Positions 37,035 through 48,715 are shown, counted from the stretch's first letter. The stretch: DNA of 64,000 nucleotides from Anastrepha obliqua (GCF_027943255.1 NC_072896.1:49316501-49380500); one strand, 5' to 3'. Numbers and translations: made by a program. Notes: generated by a model not told the origin, from the sequence alone.

Positions 37035-37344
37035 TATATATATTTATAATTGGCGCGTACACCCTTTTTGGGTGTTTGGCCGAGCCCCTCCTCGTATTTG
37101 TGGTGTGCGTCTTGATGTTGTTCCACAAACAGTTTCAATCCGACTCCGAACGGCAGATATTTTTTATTAGAAGCTTTTTCATGGCAGAAATACACTCGAA
37201 GGTTTGCCATTGCCTGCCGAGGGGCGACCGCTATTAGAAAATGTTTTTCTTAATTTTGGTGTTTCATCGAGATTCGAACCAACGTTCTCTTTGTGAATTG
37301 CAAATGGTAGTCACGCACCAACCCATTCGGCTACGGCGGCCCCC
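37035..37344 (-). mobile_element. tRNA-derived SINE with 13-bp target duplication
   Basis: Full reversed SINE from an AT-rich tail (tatatatatttat) and aattggcgcgtacaccc to caacccattcggctacggcg plus gccc. The 13-mer ctgcatcatgtta lies directly on both sides (37022-37034 and 37345-37357), a perfect target-site duplication of the L1/RTE retroposition type. Confidence 0.92.
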
Positions 37345-37357
37345 CTGCATCATGTTA

Positions 37358-37573
37358 GTATGATCTAATTTATCCTACAAGTTTTGATTTACATTTACAA
37401 GCCATACTTGGTCACCTCATTCTCCATCACGAATCACGAGATTTTCTTAAAATTCCTGCTTTTAATATTTACAGGTATTTTGCCTTCAGCGCAGCCTTTT
37501 TGTAAATAAAAATAGTAAGGTTAAATGGGTATGAAGTCACACGTCGAAGCAACGTGATTGTCGCACATATGTA
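37358..37573. other. Intronic sequence
   Basis: Nothing recognised. Confidence 0.5.
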
Positions 37574-37765
37574 CGAGTGGTGCAAAATTAATCACCTTAG
37601 CGGAAGAATTATAATTTTTGCAAATGGCGTCGTACGTATCATATTTGACACTTGTGAACCAGGCAGCAGGTAATGGTTGATGTAAAGATTTCTATTACTC
37701 AAAATAACTGTTTTTATCTAGCAAAAAGTTATAAAAAAATCAGATGAATATTTGTGTGCCACTTT
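37574..37765. mobile_element. Short MITE, copy 1 of a pair
   Basis: The left end gagtggtgcaaaattaatca and the right end gtgtgccactttg are imperfect inverted repeats next to TA. The left 45 bp (attaatcacc, cggaaga, ttataattt) match the element at 37924. No coding content. Confidence 0.55.
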
Positions 37766-37794
37766 GTATATTCGTATGCATATGACTATCATTC

Positions 37795-37923
37795 GGGAGT
37801 GCCCGGGCTCGAAATGCCGGATATGAAACACCAAGTGAAACAGTTTTTTTTAATAGCGATAACCCCTCGGGCAGGCAATGGCAGACCTGCGAGTTATTTC
37901 TGCTATGAAAAGCTCCTCATAAA
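37795..37923 (+). mobile_element. tRNA-derived SINE fragment
   Basis: Plus orientation: gctcgaaatgccgg, gaaacaccaagtgaaac, aatagcgataacccctc, gggcaggcaatggcagac, tatttctgctatgaaaagct, cctcataaaa. It stops exactly where the second MITE begins. Confidence 0.65.
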
Positions 37924-38083
37924 AGGTGGCGAAAAATTAATCACCGCAACGGAAGATTTATAATTCGGGCATATTTGATAGTTGTGAACTAAACACCTGG
38001 AAGTCCAAATAAAGATACCCTTATCCCTTTATTTAGTAAAAAATTAATTCAGAAACAACTAGATGTTTAATTTTGCGCCACCT
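37924..38083. mobile_element. Short MITE, copy 2 of a pair (160 bp)
   Basis: The left aggtggcgaaaaattaatca and right gtttaattttgcgccacct form an inverted repeat of about 19 bp. The interior shares attaatcaccgcaacggaag-like sequence with copy 1. The aggtggcg ends resemble those of the DD41D transposon at 35369. Confidence 0.65.
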
Positions 38084-38123
38084 AATCTTTTTACAGGTTT
38101 TGAGCTCTATTTTAAGAAAAGTA

Positions 38124-39394
38124 CGAGGTGTGTTCAAAAAGTATCACGAATTTTGTGTTTTTCAAAAATTATTTATTTACTCATTAATATCTATTTTGTC
38201 CCCTTCAAAGTAATACCCATGAGATGTTATGCACTTGTGCCAACGTTTTTTCCAATCTCGAAGCACTTCAAAAAATCATTTTTTTTTATCTTGTTCAGCT
38301 CCTCCTTCGATGCCGCCTTTATCTTGTCAATCGCAGCGTAGCGTCGTCCTTTCATGGGCCTCTTCAGTTTCGGGAACAAGAAAAAGTCACAGGGAGCCAG
38401 ATCTGGGGAATGCGGTGTCTGTAGTATTATTAGTGTGTTGTTTTTGTGCAAAAAGTTGCGCACAAGCAACGATGTGTGAGCAGGGGCGTTATCGTGATGC
38501 AAGAGCCAATATTTGTTCTTCCACAAATTCGGGCGTTTTTGGTGGATTATTTCACGCAAATTGCGCATAACTTGCAGGTAATATTCCTTATTGACCGTTT
38601 TACCCTGTGGCAAGAACCCATGATGCACAACGCCCCTGCAATCGCTGCAATCGAAGAAAACGGTAAGCAAAACTTTTTTTCGGTCTTGGTTGGTGCGGCA
38701 GCTTCTATTGAGATGATTGAGCTTTCGTTTCCACGTCATAACCATAAACCCACGATTTGTCACCAGTTCTGGCCCTCTGGAGTAAATTTAGGTCATCGTA
38801 TCTCATTAGCAATGTTCATGCGATGCTGCTTTTGATCGAAATTCAGCAGTTTAGGTACGAATTTTGCGGCGACCCGTCTCATGCCAAATCATTGAAAAAA
38901 ATCGAATGGCACGAGCCAATCGATATGTTTAGGTCATCAGCAACTTCTCTAACGGTAATTTGACGATTGGCCAATACCATTTTCTTCACTTCATCAATTT
39001 TTTCGTCTGTTGTTGAAGTGCTCGGGCGTCCGGCACGCTTTTCACATCGCTCGTTCACATCTTCTCAGCCTTCTGAGAACATTTTGTACCACCGATAAAC
39101 GTTGATTTGGTCCAAAGCAGCTTCTCCATATGACACAGTCAACATTCGGGATGCATCCGCGCACTTAATTTCGTTTTTCACACAAAATTTTATACAGGTT
39201 CTTTGATCCATCTTTTTGAATAGGTAAACATCGAAGACGAGCCGAAACACGTGCAAGCAAAGCAGCTGTCAACAATTAACTGAACATTCAAAGTGAGATA
39301 CATGAGTACCAACCTATCGCCACCAAAAAATCGAAATTCGAATATACGTAACCTGCGAAAATTCAATATTCGCGATACTTTTGTACACACCTCG
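38124..39394 (-). mobile_element. Mariner, full length with both TIRs and TA duplication (1271 bp)
   Basis: The ends cgaggtgtgttcaaaaagta (38124) and, reversed, cgaggtgtgtacaaaagtat (39394) are inverted repeats flanked by TA (38122-38123, 39395-39396). On the minus strand the N terminus reads MDQRTCIKFCVKNEIKCADA with a helix-turn-helix, then RQITVREVADDLNISIGS, then shifted GDKSWVYGYDVET (first Asp), GVVHHGFLPQGKTVNKEYYL, LLHHDNAPAHTSLLVRNFLH (second Asp) and HSPDLAPCDFFLFPKLK (third Asp). Spacing is DD34D as in mariner. All catalytic Asp are present, but frameshifts and stops break the frame. Confidence 0.92.
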
Positions 39395-39789
39395 TACATG
39401 AACCCATTCGGCGTCGTTGGTCGCGTCCGTGCGGCCAACTACCTGTTATTAAATTACTGAGCCTTGTGGCTTGCAGACTCTTATACTTAATTTGGTTCTT
39501 AGTTATGAAGAGTTTGACGCAACGGGTGACTGTAGTAGGCACGCAGTGTAGGCTTTTACTTCCCCGCCACGGGAGATAATCGAGAAATGTAATATATGAC
39601 AGCCACCACATGACGTGTGTTTTGGCTCGCAACCAATTATTGTACACCTCATTGTGACTGTCAAGGCCACCCTCAGAAAACTTCGCTTTGAAAGGCATCG
39701 AGAAGCTGCTGGTGGTCGGTCTAAGTTCAAGATTATGAACTACTATAACACAGTGTGCGAAAATATTTATTTATTTATTTATACTTAGA
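39395..39789. other. Intronic sequence
   Basis: No firm call. A short aacccattcggcgtcgttgg string at 39402 recalls the SINE head but is too short. Confidence 0.45.
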
Positions 39790-40085
39790 GCTCTAGTAAT
39801 AGAGCATAAAGATATTTTGAGAGACCAACATGGAAGAACTCCGAACTACGAAGAGTTCTGGCCGGAATATTAAAGAAAATCGTTTCACGAAGCACCGCCC
39901 AGTCAACAGCACTGCGGATCAAATCGAAGATGAAAGACAAAGATAAGATTATTCCACTGTTCTGCAATAATTTCAAACTAATCAATACGCAGCGCGCTTC
40001 ATAAGTGGGGATAGGCACCGAGAGGCGTAAAGTACGCAACGCGAAATGCAAGAACTCTTTCTGGGTTCAGTCAATTTCAGCTGCA
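39790..40085 (-). mobile_element. Jockey/CR1-type LINE C-terminal fragment
   Basis: The minus strand reads LHFALRTLRLSVPIPTYEAR, CVLISLKLLQNSGIILSLSF, IFDLIRSAVDWAVLRETIFF, NIPARTLRSSEFF, the typical C-terminal pattern LPPYxDRCxLxxLxxLxxRR...IFxLL of this LINE group. Only this part remains. Confidence 0.68.
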
Positions 40086-40199
40086 TGTGAAGAATGCACA
40101 GACATTTGGGCACTTATTTCATTGTCCGGGAATTGAAGATTAGAAAGAAAACTAAAACTGCATAAGGAATATCATAACTACATATTTTAACGGTAAACG

Positions 40200-40880
40200 A
40201 GGGCAAAACGAAGTATGGCTTGCGTCCTGCAGGGAGTCGCCCGTCTTGAGGCACAAATCGAAATTAAAAACTATAAATTCGATGTGATCAAGGACTTAAT
40301 TTATCTTGGTTCCGCTATTACCAGCAAGAACGAAGTCAGCCTTGAAATGCAACAGAGAATCTCTCTTGACAAAAAGTGCTACCTTGGGCTAAGTGCGCAC
40401 TTGAATGGTAAACTCGTCTCTCGACGAACAAAAACAACACTCTACAATGCGCACATCTTCCCGATGTTTCTATATTGCACCGAAGCCTGGAGAGTCAAAG
40501 AATCAGAAGGAGCTGCTCTTGGAGTTTTCGAGAGGAAAGTACTTCACAAGATTTTTGGCTCTGCTCGCGTAGATGATGAATACCGTATTCGAATGAAGCA
40601 CACACAGTATGAGCTTTACGGTGACATCGACACAGATCATGCGACTCACCCTGCAGCGACTAAGGTGGCTAGGTCATGTCGTCCGCATGGAAAGAACTGC
40701 TCCGACGCTGAAGGTGTTTGAAACGATAATTGGCTGTCGACGGCGAAGAGGAAGTCCTCGTGTCCGGTAGAAGTATCAAATTGAAGATTACCTGGCTTCT
40801 CTTGACTCGAAAAAGTGGAAAATTGTGCGGAAAACAGAGACACCTGGCGAGACATTACTCGGCAGGCTGTAAGTGAGTAA
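40200..40880 (+). mobile_element. RTE-like LINE 3' part
   Basis: A 168-residue frame contains FDVIKDLIYLGSAITSKNEV, LEMQQRISLDKKCYLGLSAH, KTTLYNAHIFPMFLYCTEAW and VFERKVLHKIFGSARVDDEY. After a frameshift near 40620 the LRWLGHVVRM-type and RRRGSPRV segments follow. This is the C-terminal third of an RTE-like RT protein. It is the best preserved of several in the window. Confidence 0.78.
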
Positions 40881-42560
40881 GTGTTAATGTCATCGTCGAA
40901 ATGAAACGATGAGTAAATGTTAAAATCCTTTTACTTCAGTTAACTGATTGCTAACGCATTCATCAACCTACCCCAAGAAAGAGTTCACTACCTCCAAAAT
41001 TTGCCCAACTCACATTAAAAACTAGCAAATAGAATGAATTTGTTGAAAATCCATTGAAATGGAGTCGTGTTTGCGCTGTCCCGATGTTAAAAAAGATTAG
41101 GCGACACTTTTGATAAGTGAATTCGTATCAAATGTCGGAGTGTACACTTTAATAATAGTTTTAAGTTTCCATATAAGACACCTTGTATTTTCCGCATACT
41201 ACATACAACTATGCCTGTATATTTGTATGTACTTGCCCATATGTGTTAAGGCAGCAGCTGCATCAACTTTGGCAGCAGTCATTTTCTGTATTCCGACTAT
41301 GTTGAAATAACAAACAAGAACGCAGCAGCAGCACCAGCACAACCATCCACAGCAGTGGCAATACAAAACATAGAATTCACTCACACACACACACACACAC
41401 GCATATAGATTCATACAAGTATGTGTATGTATTCGTATACAAATACAAATAGAGTAGAATCTAATTGCATCCTTGCACGTTTCGAGGCGGCCAACCGAGC
41501 GACCAAACGACATGCCAGGCAAACTCTCATTTCTCGCTGGTAATTTGAATTTTTGGCTCGTCAACTGCAGCAGTGAAGGCAATAAAAATAGCAAAAACAA
41601 CATAAACGACAACCACGAAAAGCAATGAAAAGGACGCACCGACAACGCCTGATGCATGCAATTTTGTCAACCTCCCGCTTGACCGCCAACGCCGCCGCCA
41701 GCAAGCGGATAAGCGTGCAAAAGCTTCCTGACAGCGCACTATTGTGGCATACGAGCAACGATGAGGGACGTGTGACATGGAAAAAGTGTGTAAATGCATT
41801 GGTGCAGAAGGCGGGGTATAGCGAGAGGTTTTCACTATTATTCTGGCCATAGCACCAGCAGCAACGATTATTGTGTAAACAAATATACGAACGAGTGGAG
41901 TGGAAATGTTTGGTTGTGTTGGAAGGGCCATCTTCTACCAAGTCCTCTATACAATTCAACACTTTGTTTGGCTGGCTAAAAATGGAATGTGCGAGAAATG
42001 TTGGTACTAAAGTTTGGAAAAATATCATCAGCAGCAGTAGCAGCAGCAACAGCAATGCCTTTTTGGCCGCCTGTCGGCTGACACGATCAATGAATTCGCC
42101 ATTGCAGAAGGACTGCATTCTCGCTGCAAGAGTATTGTTGCTGACGTAATCTGAAGCTGCCTGCCTTGAAAAACAAGGGAAAATTGAAAAACCAGGAAAA
42201 TATACGAAGGAAGCAACACTAAAGACGGTGCAGTGGGAAATTTACATGATTTATTTATTATGGCCAAACTGAGGGGTTGGTATGCTGTCAGGCCTCGTTT
42301 ACAGAATTTTGCTGATTTCATTTATTTTTACAATTGACTGTGACGTTGTACCTAGTTTCCTTTAACAACATATACTTTCTCGGACTTATTAACCTTATTA
42401 TGTAGAGTTCACCGATAAGGATGGGTCGATATTGGCCGATATCTTGTGGCCATGGTTTTTCGATGGCTTCTATCAAATCTTCTTCTCATTGTCTACCTCT
42501 TAATGCCGTATACCTATGGCAAGTTAAAAGAATGACGAGGATATAACTATCTCTGACGTA
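40881..42560. other. Intronic sequence, TE-poor and less AT-rich
   Basis: No transposon recognised. Holds CAG/CAA-rich runs (41319-41350, 42030-42058) and the CA microsatellite at 41380-41401. Long overlapping open stretches in several frames on both strands are due to lower AT content and show no domain. Confidence 0.5.
41380..41401. repeat. CA dinucleotide microsatellite
   Basis: About ten uninterrupted CA units. Confidence 0.9.
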
Positions 42561-42564
42561 ATTA

Positions 42565-42905
42565 GGGAACCCGAAGCCATTGAAAAGAACCGTTTGGTGT
42601 GGCCTATGGACTGCAGGAACCATCGGCCCATATTTTTTCAAAGACGAGGCTGGCGTCAATGTAACAGAGAATGGCAACGCTATCTCGCCATGATAAACAA
42701 CCAACGACTTATTGACGCCGAAAATTGCAGACCGTGATCTCCAACCAGACGGCGCTACTTGCCATGCAGCCCGTGAAGCAATACGTTTATTGCGTCGTCG
42801 TTTCAATGAAAAATTTATCTCTCGTCTTGGGTCCATGGATTGTCCACCAGTATCGTTTGATATCACAACTTATACTTTTATTTGTGGGAATATGTAAAGT
42901 CTAAA
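42565..42905 (+). mobile_element. DD41D-type transposase fragment
   Basis: Plus-strand pieces give KPLKRTVWCGLWTAGTIGPY and FFKDEAGVNVTENG, then DRDLQPDGATCHAAREAIRL and KFISRLGSMDCPPVSFDITT, around the second catalytic region (QQDGATCHTA). Stops and a shift are present. Both termini are lost. Confidence 0.7.
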
Positions 42906-42949
42906 AGCTTTGTGGGTAAACCAGGTTCGATTGACCCATTGTAAGCTTA

Positions 42950-44140
42950 CCTGCTGATTGGAATTTCAGTGTGATCTGCCCAATCCATAAGAATATCTTC
43001 TTCCTGCATTGGCACAGATTATTAAATAAATAAATAAATAATTGGCGCATACACTTCTGTTAGGTGTTTGGCCGAGCTCGTCCTCCTATTTGTGGTGTGC
43101 GTCTTGATGTTGTTCCACAAATGGAGGGACCTACAGTTTCAAGCCGACTCCGAACGGCAGATATTTTTATGAGGAGCTTTTTCATGGCAGAAATACACTC
43201 GGAGGTTTGCCATTTCCCTCCGAGGGGCGACCGCTATTAGAAAAATGTTTTTATTAATTTTGCTTTCACCGAGATTCGAACCAACGACCTCTCTGTGAAT
43301 TCCGAATGGTAATCACGCACCAACCCATTCGGCTACGGCGGCCGCCGGCACAGATTATTAGTCTTCTAAATATCGCCTATGCGGTCCTAGCAAGCGTATT
43401 GTGGGAAAGGCTGAAGCCAACCATCAACCAACTGATTAGACCTTATCAATGTGGCCTTCGAACACAATCGACCAGATTTTCACAATACACAAAACCTTGG
43501 AAAATACACATGAAAGGAGTATCGACTCGCCGTATTCGGCAGCAAGAAAAGGATAGCCTAAAAACCGCGATGTCTGAATTTGGAGTCCCCACGAAACTAA
43601 TCTGAACCGTTTGATACCAAACAAGGTTTCCGACAGGGTAGCTCTCTGTAGTGTGACTTTTTTAACCAGATGCTGTAACAGATCGTGCGAGCCGCAAAGC
43701 GTAATCGCTCAATCACAGCCTTAACAACCGCGCTGTTTGTTCTGAAAACAAACAGTCGGCGCGCTCGCGTTTCGGCACCCACGTCACTGTTGACAGTTAT
43801 GATTTTTAGGTTGTATCTACCACTCTACAAGGCCCTCATCATACCTTCCCTATCGTATGGCGGAAAAACTTGGACGATGACACCGATGAGGTATCCTTTG
43901 GAGTTCTTATGAGAAAGATTCTGCAAAAGAGTTTTAGACGTTGTTAAAGGTGAGTATAGTAAGGGTGGGAACAAAGGACGTGGTTTCATTTGGTGTTTCC
44001 AACTCGTGCCGGTTAGCACGATAAAGAAACGGCTGATGCGCTTTGTTAAACTCGGCCAAAATCGCGGATACGATTATCGCGCCTGCTAGGAAGAAGGAGA
44101 AGAAGAAGTAGGAAGAAAGAGGAGAGAGTGGGAAACATTT
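42950..44140 (+). mobile_element. RTE-like LINE relic interrupted by a SINE
   Basis: Before the SINE the frame reads NFSVICPIHK. After it come SLLNIAYAVLASVLWERLKP, INQLIRPYQCGLRT, then TAMSEFGVPTKLI, a decayed RQGxSLSCDFFN equivalent, LYKALIIPSLSYGGKTWTM, and a 3' portion. The SINE at 43025-43346 with its 14-bp duplication sits between, proving that the LINE is older. Confidence 0.78.
43025..43346 (-). mobile_element. tRNA-derived SINE with 14-bp target duplication
   Basis: Full reversed SINE with an aataaataaataaata tail, body and tRNA head ending cggctacggcggccgcc. The 14-mer ggcacagattatta flanks it perfectly at 43011-43024 and 43347-43360. This is the best-preserved copy: the A box, B box (ggttcgaatct reversed) and all body blocks are intact. 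Confidence 0.93.
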
Positions 44141-44370
44141 TATGGCACAGCATTTGGTTCATAAGTCTTAATCTCGACTACCTAGAGAAATTTTGCAGTT
44201 TTCTCTAGATGTAGTCGCAAGTATGCCTTCAGATGCCATCGTGCTGCTATTTAATAAACTTTTTGTAGATATTTGGCTTCTATGGATCCAAGTGGTCTAA
44301 AGATCTTAGGATCCAAGCTGTCTTAGCTACATATCTCCCTATTCTAATCTAATCTAATATAACAATTAAC
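44141..44370 (+). mobile_element. Probable LINE 3' end with TCTAA tail
   Basis: The region near 44250-44335 resembles the terminal coding and UTR part of R1-like LINEs (LLNKLFVDI, DPSGLKIL), ending in ctattctaatctaatctaat. Recognition is weak. Confidence 0.4.
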
Positions 44371-45054
44371 GAGCTATGTTCACTTCCCACCGTCAAACTG
44401 AAGATTCTGAAAAACATGTGGGAAGTTTGCAGGCAAACAATGAATTCCCATCCCATATGTCTGTCTCTATTCTTTCTTTGGGCGTTAACTACAATACGAA
44501 CAATACTACCTGAGTATTTTGAAATTTCCAAGCATTCACTATTTCATTCCATTCCAATCTAGCAAAATTCATTCTGTGTTTATTATTTCTGTCTCCTTAT
44601 TCTCTTGGAAGACTTATATCATCAAGGGTAAGCTTGTCAAGGTGCAATATCTTCACAGTTTTGCTTCAAAGCTTACTCTAAGGTTACTTTAAGTGGCAAC
44701 CAGGAATACCTTCTACTTGGCCTCGAAGGTTTTACCAGCAGAATGTGACGTTCAAGAGAACAGAAGGGGCTTTCCATCCAATTAACCTACTCACTTTATG
44801 TCATTCAGATCTTTCGGAGTACAAATATCCTTTTCCAAAGCAAGCAAAATTTATGTAATGTTTTGATTTTTTTTAAGTTTTCGGATATAATCGCCTTTAA
44901 TGGGACTCTTTGAAATCCAAAAGAATATAGAAAATATGCGTATGAGCTACCTCGTGGGAGCTGCCCAACTTTATACAGGAACTGATTCGGAGACTTGATT
45001 TGCGCCCAGATATGCAAGAAATTTATATATCTTGATAAGGTAGCCAATGGATCG
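44371..45054. other. Intronic sequence
   Basis: Nothing recognised. Confidence 0.5.
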
Positions 45055-45200
45055 CTATTTCTGCTTGAAAAACAGTGCTGTGATTCGGAAGCCTAAATTT
45101 TAGATTTATTTTCGCCTAAGACTACTTCACCAACTCAGAACCATTCGTGAACAGATTTTCTGCAATCTATTTCCAAACGTTACACCGATCGAGTCCTTCC
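45055..45200 (-). mobile_element. LINE RNase H start fragment
   Basis: Decayed minus-strand equivalents of FTDGSELVGEVGLGEY, then FRLPNHSTVFQA, the RNase H opening of I-type LINEs. Short and full of changes. Confidence 0.4.
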
Positions 45201-47645
45201 TCGAAGGTATACAAACGATCCGAGAAAGTTTTACAAAAAAAAATAAATGTAAAAGTCTTTTCGTAAGGAAATGTATGTTTGCATATTTGATGAATTGTTT
45301 GCTTAAGGTTTATAGGGCTTAAATTTTTTATACATGCAGTTGGAATGAGCCCGATCTGCACCAACCCATAATGTTAATCAATAATATAGGAGTTATTAAA
45401 ATTTTAGTGGAAGTCCTTTCAAAAATTTCTATAACCAAGCGCCTCAAAATTTCGAGCTTTTTATTGTGTTTGCGCTATAAAACTTTGGTATTCTCTTCAG
45501 GAAATTTCCAAAGCAAATTGTGCAGCGCATTGCACACCCTAATGCATTTCAATGTATTCGCACTACGAGCAACTAGCAAAATCAAACTTTGAAAATAAAT
45601 ATTGCACTTAAAATTCCAGCATAGCAACGCTGTAAAGCCTAGACCAGGCTAAATGCATGGTAATGGCTGTGGCATAGATGGTCGAGCAACCTGCCTGCCA
45701 AAACACATCGTTAGTGTACATGCGTGTCGACGATACTTCCCGAAATGCGTGAAAGAGTATACATTCGAAACCCACAGGCCACTAAAACAACTGCCAAAGA
45801 TACTGCTGCGCCTAGCGTTATGTGAAATTAAAAATCCTGAGAGAAGGATAATTGCTGTGCAGCAGCACAGCAGCACTGGGACAGCAACAAGAACTGTAAA
45901 AGCAAACAATAGTGTACATTTTGTTGTATGTGCAAATGTGTATATAGAGTGTCTGTAGGTATACCCATGTTGTCAGCTTTGCCATCTACTGATGGAAGTG
46001 TTGCATGAAAAGTAGTGTTGATTGCTGCCGTAAGGTTTCGCTTTGATGCAGCTATCGAATTGTCTGTATGCGGGAGTATTTTCATTTTTTTTTTGCTTTT
46101 GTTTTTTATTTACCTTGAGTTTGCTGGCTCAATTTTCAGTTTTCAGTTTGGCATTTTCAGTTATCATCGCTCAGTGTTGGCTGTGTGCAGCTTCCATTTT
46201 TTCAGCTCGTACTCGTAGTTCTTCCCTAGCAACCTTATTACGTATACGCACTGGCTTCCATTGGGCCTACGAGGAGTGCGCCCAGCAATTTGCCAACAAC
46301 CAAATTTTGTGTAATTCACAACTTTCTGATTGCCGTTTATAATTGCGTGTAGAGCTAGTTTTTAATTTGCTTGTTGCTTGTTTATTATTTTTGTTATGTT
46401 GATGCAACTTAACCGTAATTTTGTAAATTTGTGTTCTGTACAAGTATTTTGAAATATTGCACTAAAAGCAGTCAATTCTAAGTAAACTGAAAGTTTTAAT
46501 TATATTTTCAAAATAAAACAAGAGGTAGAAATTTACAATTTAGTTTTGGTCTATGTAGATATGAGCTGCATGGTCAAAGTCATGCTGGTGTATTGCTCAT
46601 GGAAAAAATAAATTTTCATAACAAACTAAAAAAAAAATTGGTTAATGGATAATTTAGTGCGGTCTTAATTACGGAAAAGGTTTTTGGATATGCACAGTTA
46701 TGGTTTGTGTAATCTTATGCGATGGATTGTTATCCCAGGCAGCTCCACTTAGCAAAAATAGCTACGTGTTGCTATTACAGAAAACAGAGTGCGTTGGAGT
46801 GTCGGGTGCAATAAGAAATGGCAGCACTGCCTGCTGCAAGACTCCACGCACCGGGTTTATAGAGAGCTGTACTGAAGTGGCATAGTATGGTTATTTAGCT
46901 GCCGTGTACTATTAAATGGATAAAGTCAAAATACTCGACTTTCTGAGATAGTTTGATTTTGTATAATGTAGGCCAAGATCTTATAATGAAAATTCCGCAG
47001 AATGTGTACGGATATATTCCTAATTTTTGTGTACGGCATGAAATCTACTAATGAGGCTCATTTTGAGCTAAAGCATAATATTTGCAATAGTTTACATAGC
47101 TATGACTCCCTAGACGAGGGAAATTTAAAAATGCGTAGGTATATGCATATATATATAAGATCCTCTAAATCCTAGTTGGGGCATAGGGCATCAATAACTC
47201 CTATTCGCCATCCTATGTGCAAGAGCTCTAAGTTCATTCCAAGTCTTATTCGAGGACCTCATTTCCGGCTAAGTTGAACGGCGCCAGGTGTTTCGTGTTC
47301 TGTCTACATTTCGTACCGTCTGGCTAATTTTGAACTGGCTCACTTACAGTTGCAATATTTCGGGTACTTTGAACATGGCTATGTCTCATTAGTACAGGCA
47401 GACTTAAAAATGCTTGTTTTAACTCGAATTTATTGCCTATAGGGCATACAGATTACCCGATGGGGTCGATAATTACGTTCGACGTAGATCACTTAAAGTT
47501 GCCACCACTAACTTAGAATTTCCGACCGCTGCTCCTATTGGAACTTTGCCAAGATATAAACGTTAACTTTGGATGACATTTTGATGAATTTTCAGATCAA
47601 AATTAATAAATAATAGGATTGAATTTAACTTCAACATTGCTACGC
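45201..47645. other. Intronic sequence, about 2.4 kb without a gene
   Basis: No transposon or gene recognised. 45640-46340 is less AT-rich with CAG/CAA runs (45855-45895) and overlapping open frames of low-complexity origin. Confidence 0.5.
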
Positions 47646-47946
47646 CCGTCGCCGTAGCCAAACGGGTTGGTGCGTGATTACCATTCAGAGTGCATAGATT
47701 CGAAACTACGGTCACGAAACACCAATTGATAGAAAATGTTATTTCTAATAGTCGGCTCTCGGCAGAAAATGACAAACTTTCGAATGTATTTCTGTCATGT
47801 AAAAGCGTCTCATCTGCTAATTGAGATCGGCGTAAAACTGCAGGGACCTCCAATTATCGAAAAATTCAAGATGCACAACATAAAGGAGGAGAAGGAGCTC
47901 AACCAAACAGTCAAGAAGGTGTTAGGCACCAATTATATTATATATA
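47646..47946 (+). mobile_element. tRNA-derived SINE, diverged copy
   Basis: Begins cgtcgccgtagccaaacggg then ttggtgcgtgattaccattc, and follows the family order to gtgttaggcaccaattatat. The B box is altered (agattcgaaac) and there are many substitutions. Confidence 0.8.
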
Positions 47947-48169
47947 GAGTGGAACCTCTCTCAGGCGAACACTCACCAACGGTTTTGTCTGTTCAAGAGA
48001 GGTGACCACGCAAAAGAGAATAACTTCTTCTGATACATAAAATTTTGTATAGAAAACAAAATGCCCCCACAATGGAAGTGTTCGTTAAAAGAAGTTTCAC
48101 AGTATGTATGTCCCTATTTAATAACCAGTTTGAGTTTCACAAACTCCTTTCAGTTTCTTCAATTATAAT

Positions 48170-48715
48170 TTCACCAGATTAGGGGCTTTTTTTTGAAATA
48201 TACGTCGAAGCAGTTACCTTCTCTCACCCCCTACAATGGTCTCCCATTATCTGTTAATGCCGTCGACAGCTTCCGACTTTTGTAGCCTTTGTGGAAGCAA
48301 GTACACTTGCGTGGACTTCTACATACGGAACCATCCTCCAATGATGGTGACAATATCCGATGAAGCGTCCTTTGCACGTTGGCGATGGCGAGTATCGCAG
48401 ACGATGGAACGATGAGCTGTATGAGCTTTACGATGACATAGTTATAGTGCAGCGAATCAAATCAAGTCGCTTCGTTGGTTGGGTCATGCCATTCGAAAGG
48501 ATAAAAACGCTCAGGTTCTGCAAGTATTCAATGCGGTACCAGCTGGTGGTAGAAGAGGAAGAGGAGGTCTTCTCTTCGTTAAAAAGATCAGGTCAAGTAG
48601 GACTTGGATTCACTTGGTGTATCCAACTGGCGACGGTTAGCACGAGAAAGAAACGACTGGCGTGCTTTGTTAAAGTCGGCCATAATCGCGTAAGCGTCTT
48701 TAAATAGCTCAGTGA
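48170..48715 (+). mobile_element. RTE-like LINE 3' fragment
   Basis: The plus strand reads VGDGEYRRRWNDELYELYDD and IVQRIKSSRFVGWVMPFE, then a purine-rich EEEEE stretch (decayed GRRGRGRP), ending TVSTRKKRLACFVKVGHNRV. It matches the last part of the LINE at 42950-44140 (STIKKRLMRFVKLGQNRG), so the same family. Confidence 0.75.

Noticed and set aside
36929..37237. Open frames on both strands around 37 kb
   Set aside because: Translations of the SINE body. The same strings recur at other SINE copies.
41199..41657. 152-residue open frame on the minus strand, rich in Cys, Phe and Leu
   Set aside because: Overlaps other open stretches on both strands, spans the CA microsatellite and has no domain. 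Explained by lower AT content.
41561..42118. 185-residue open frame on the minus strand
   Set aside because: Low-complexity Leu/Cys-rich translation of CAG/CAA runs. No splice sites or domain.
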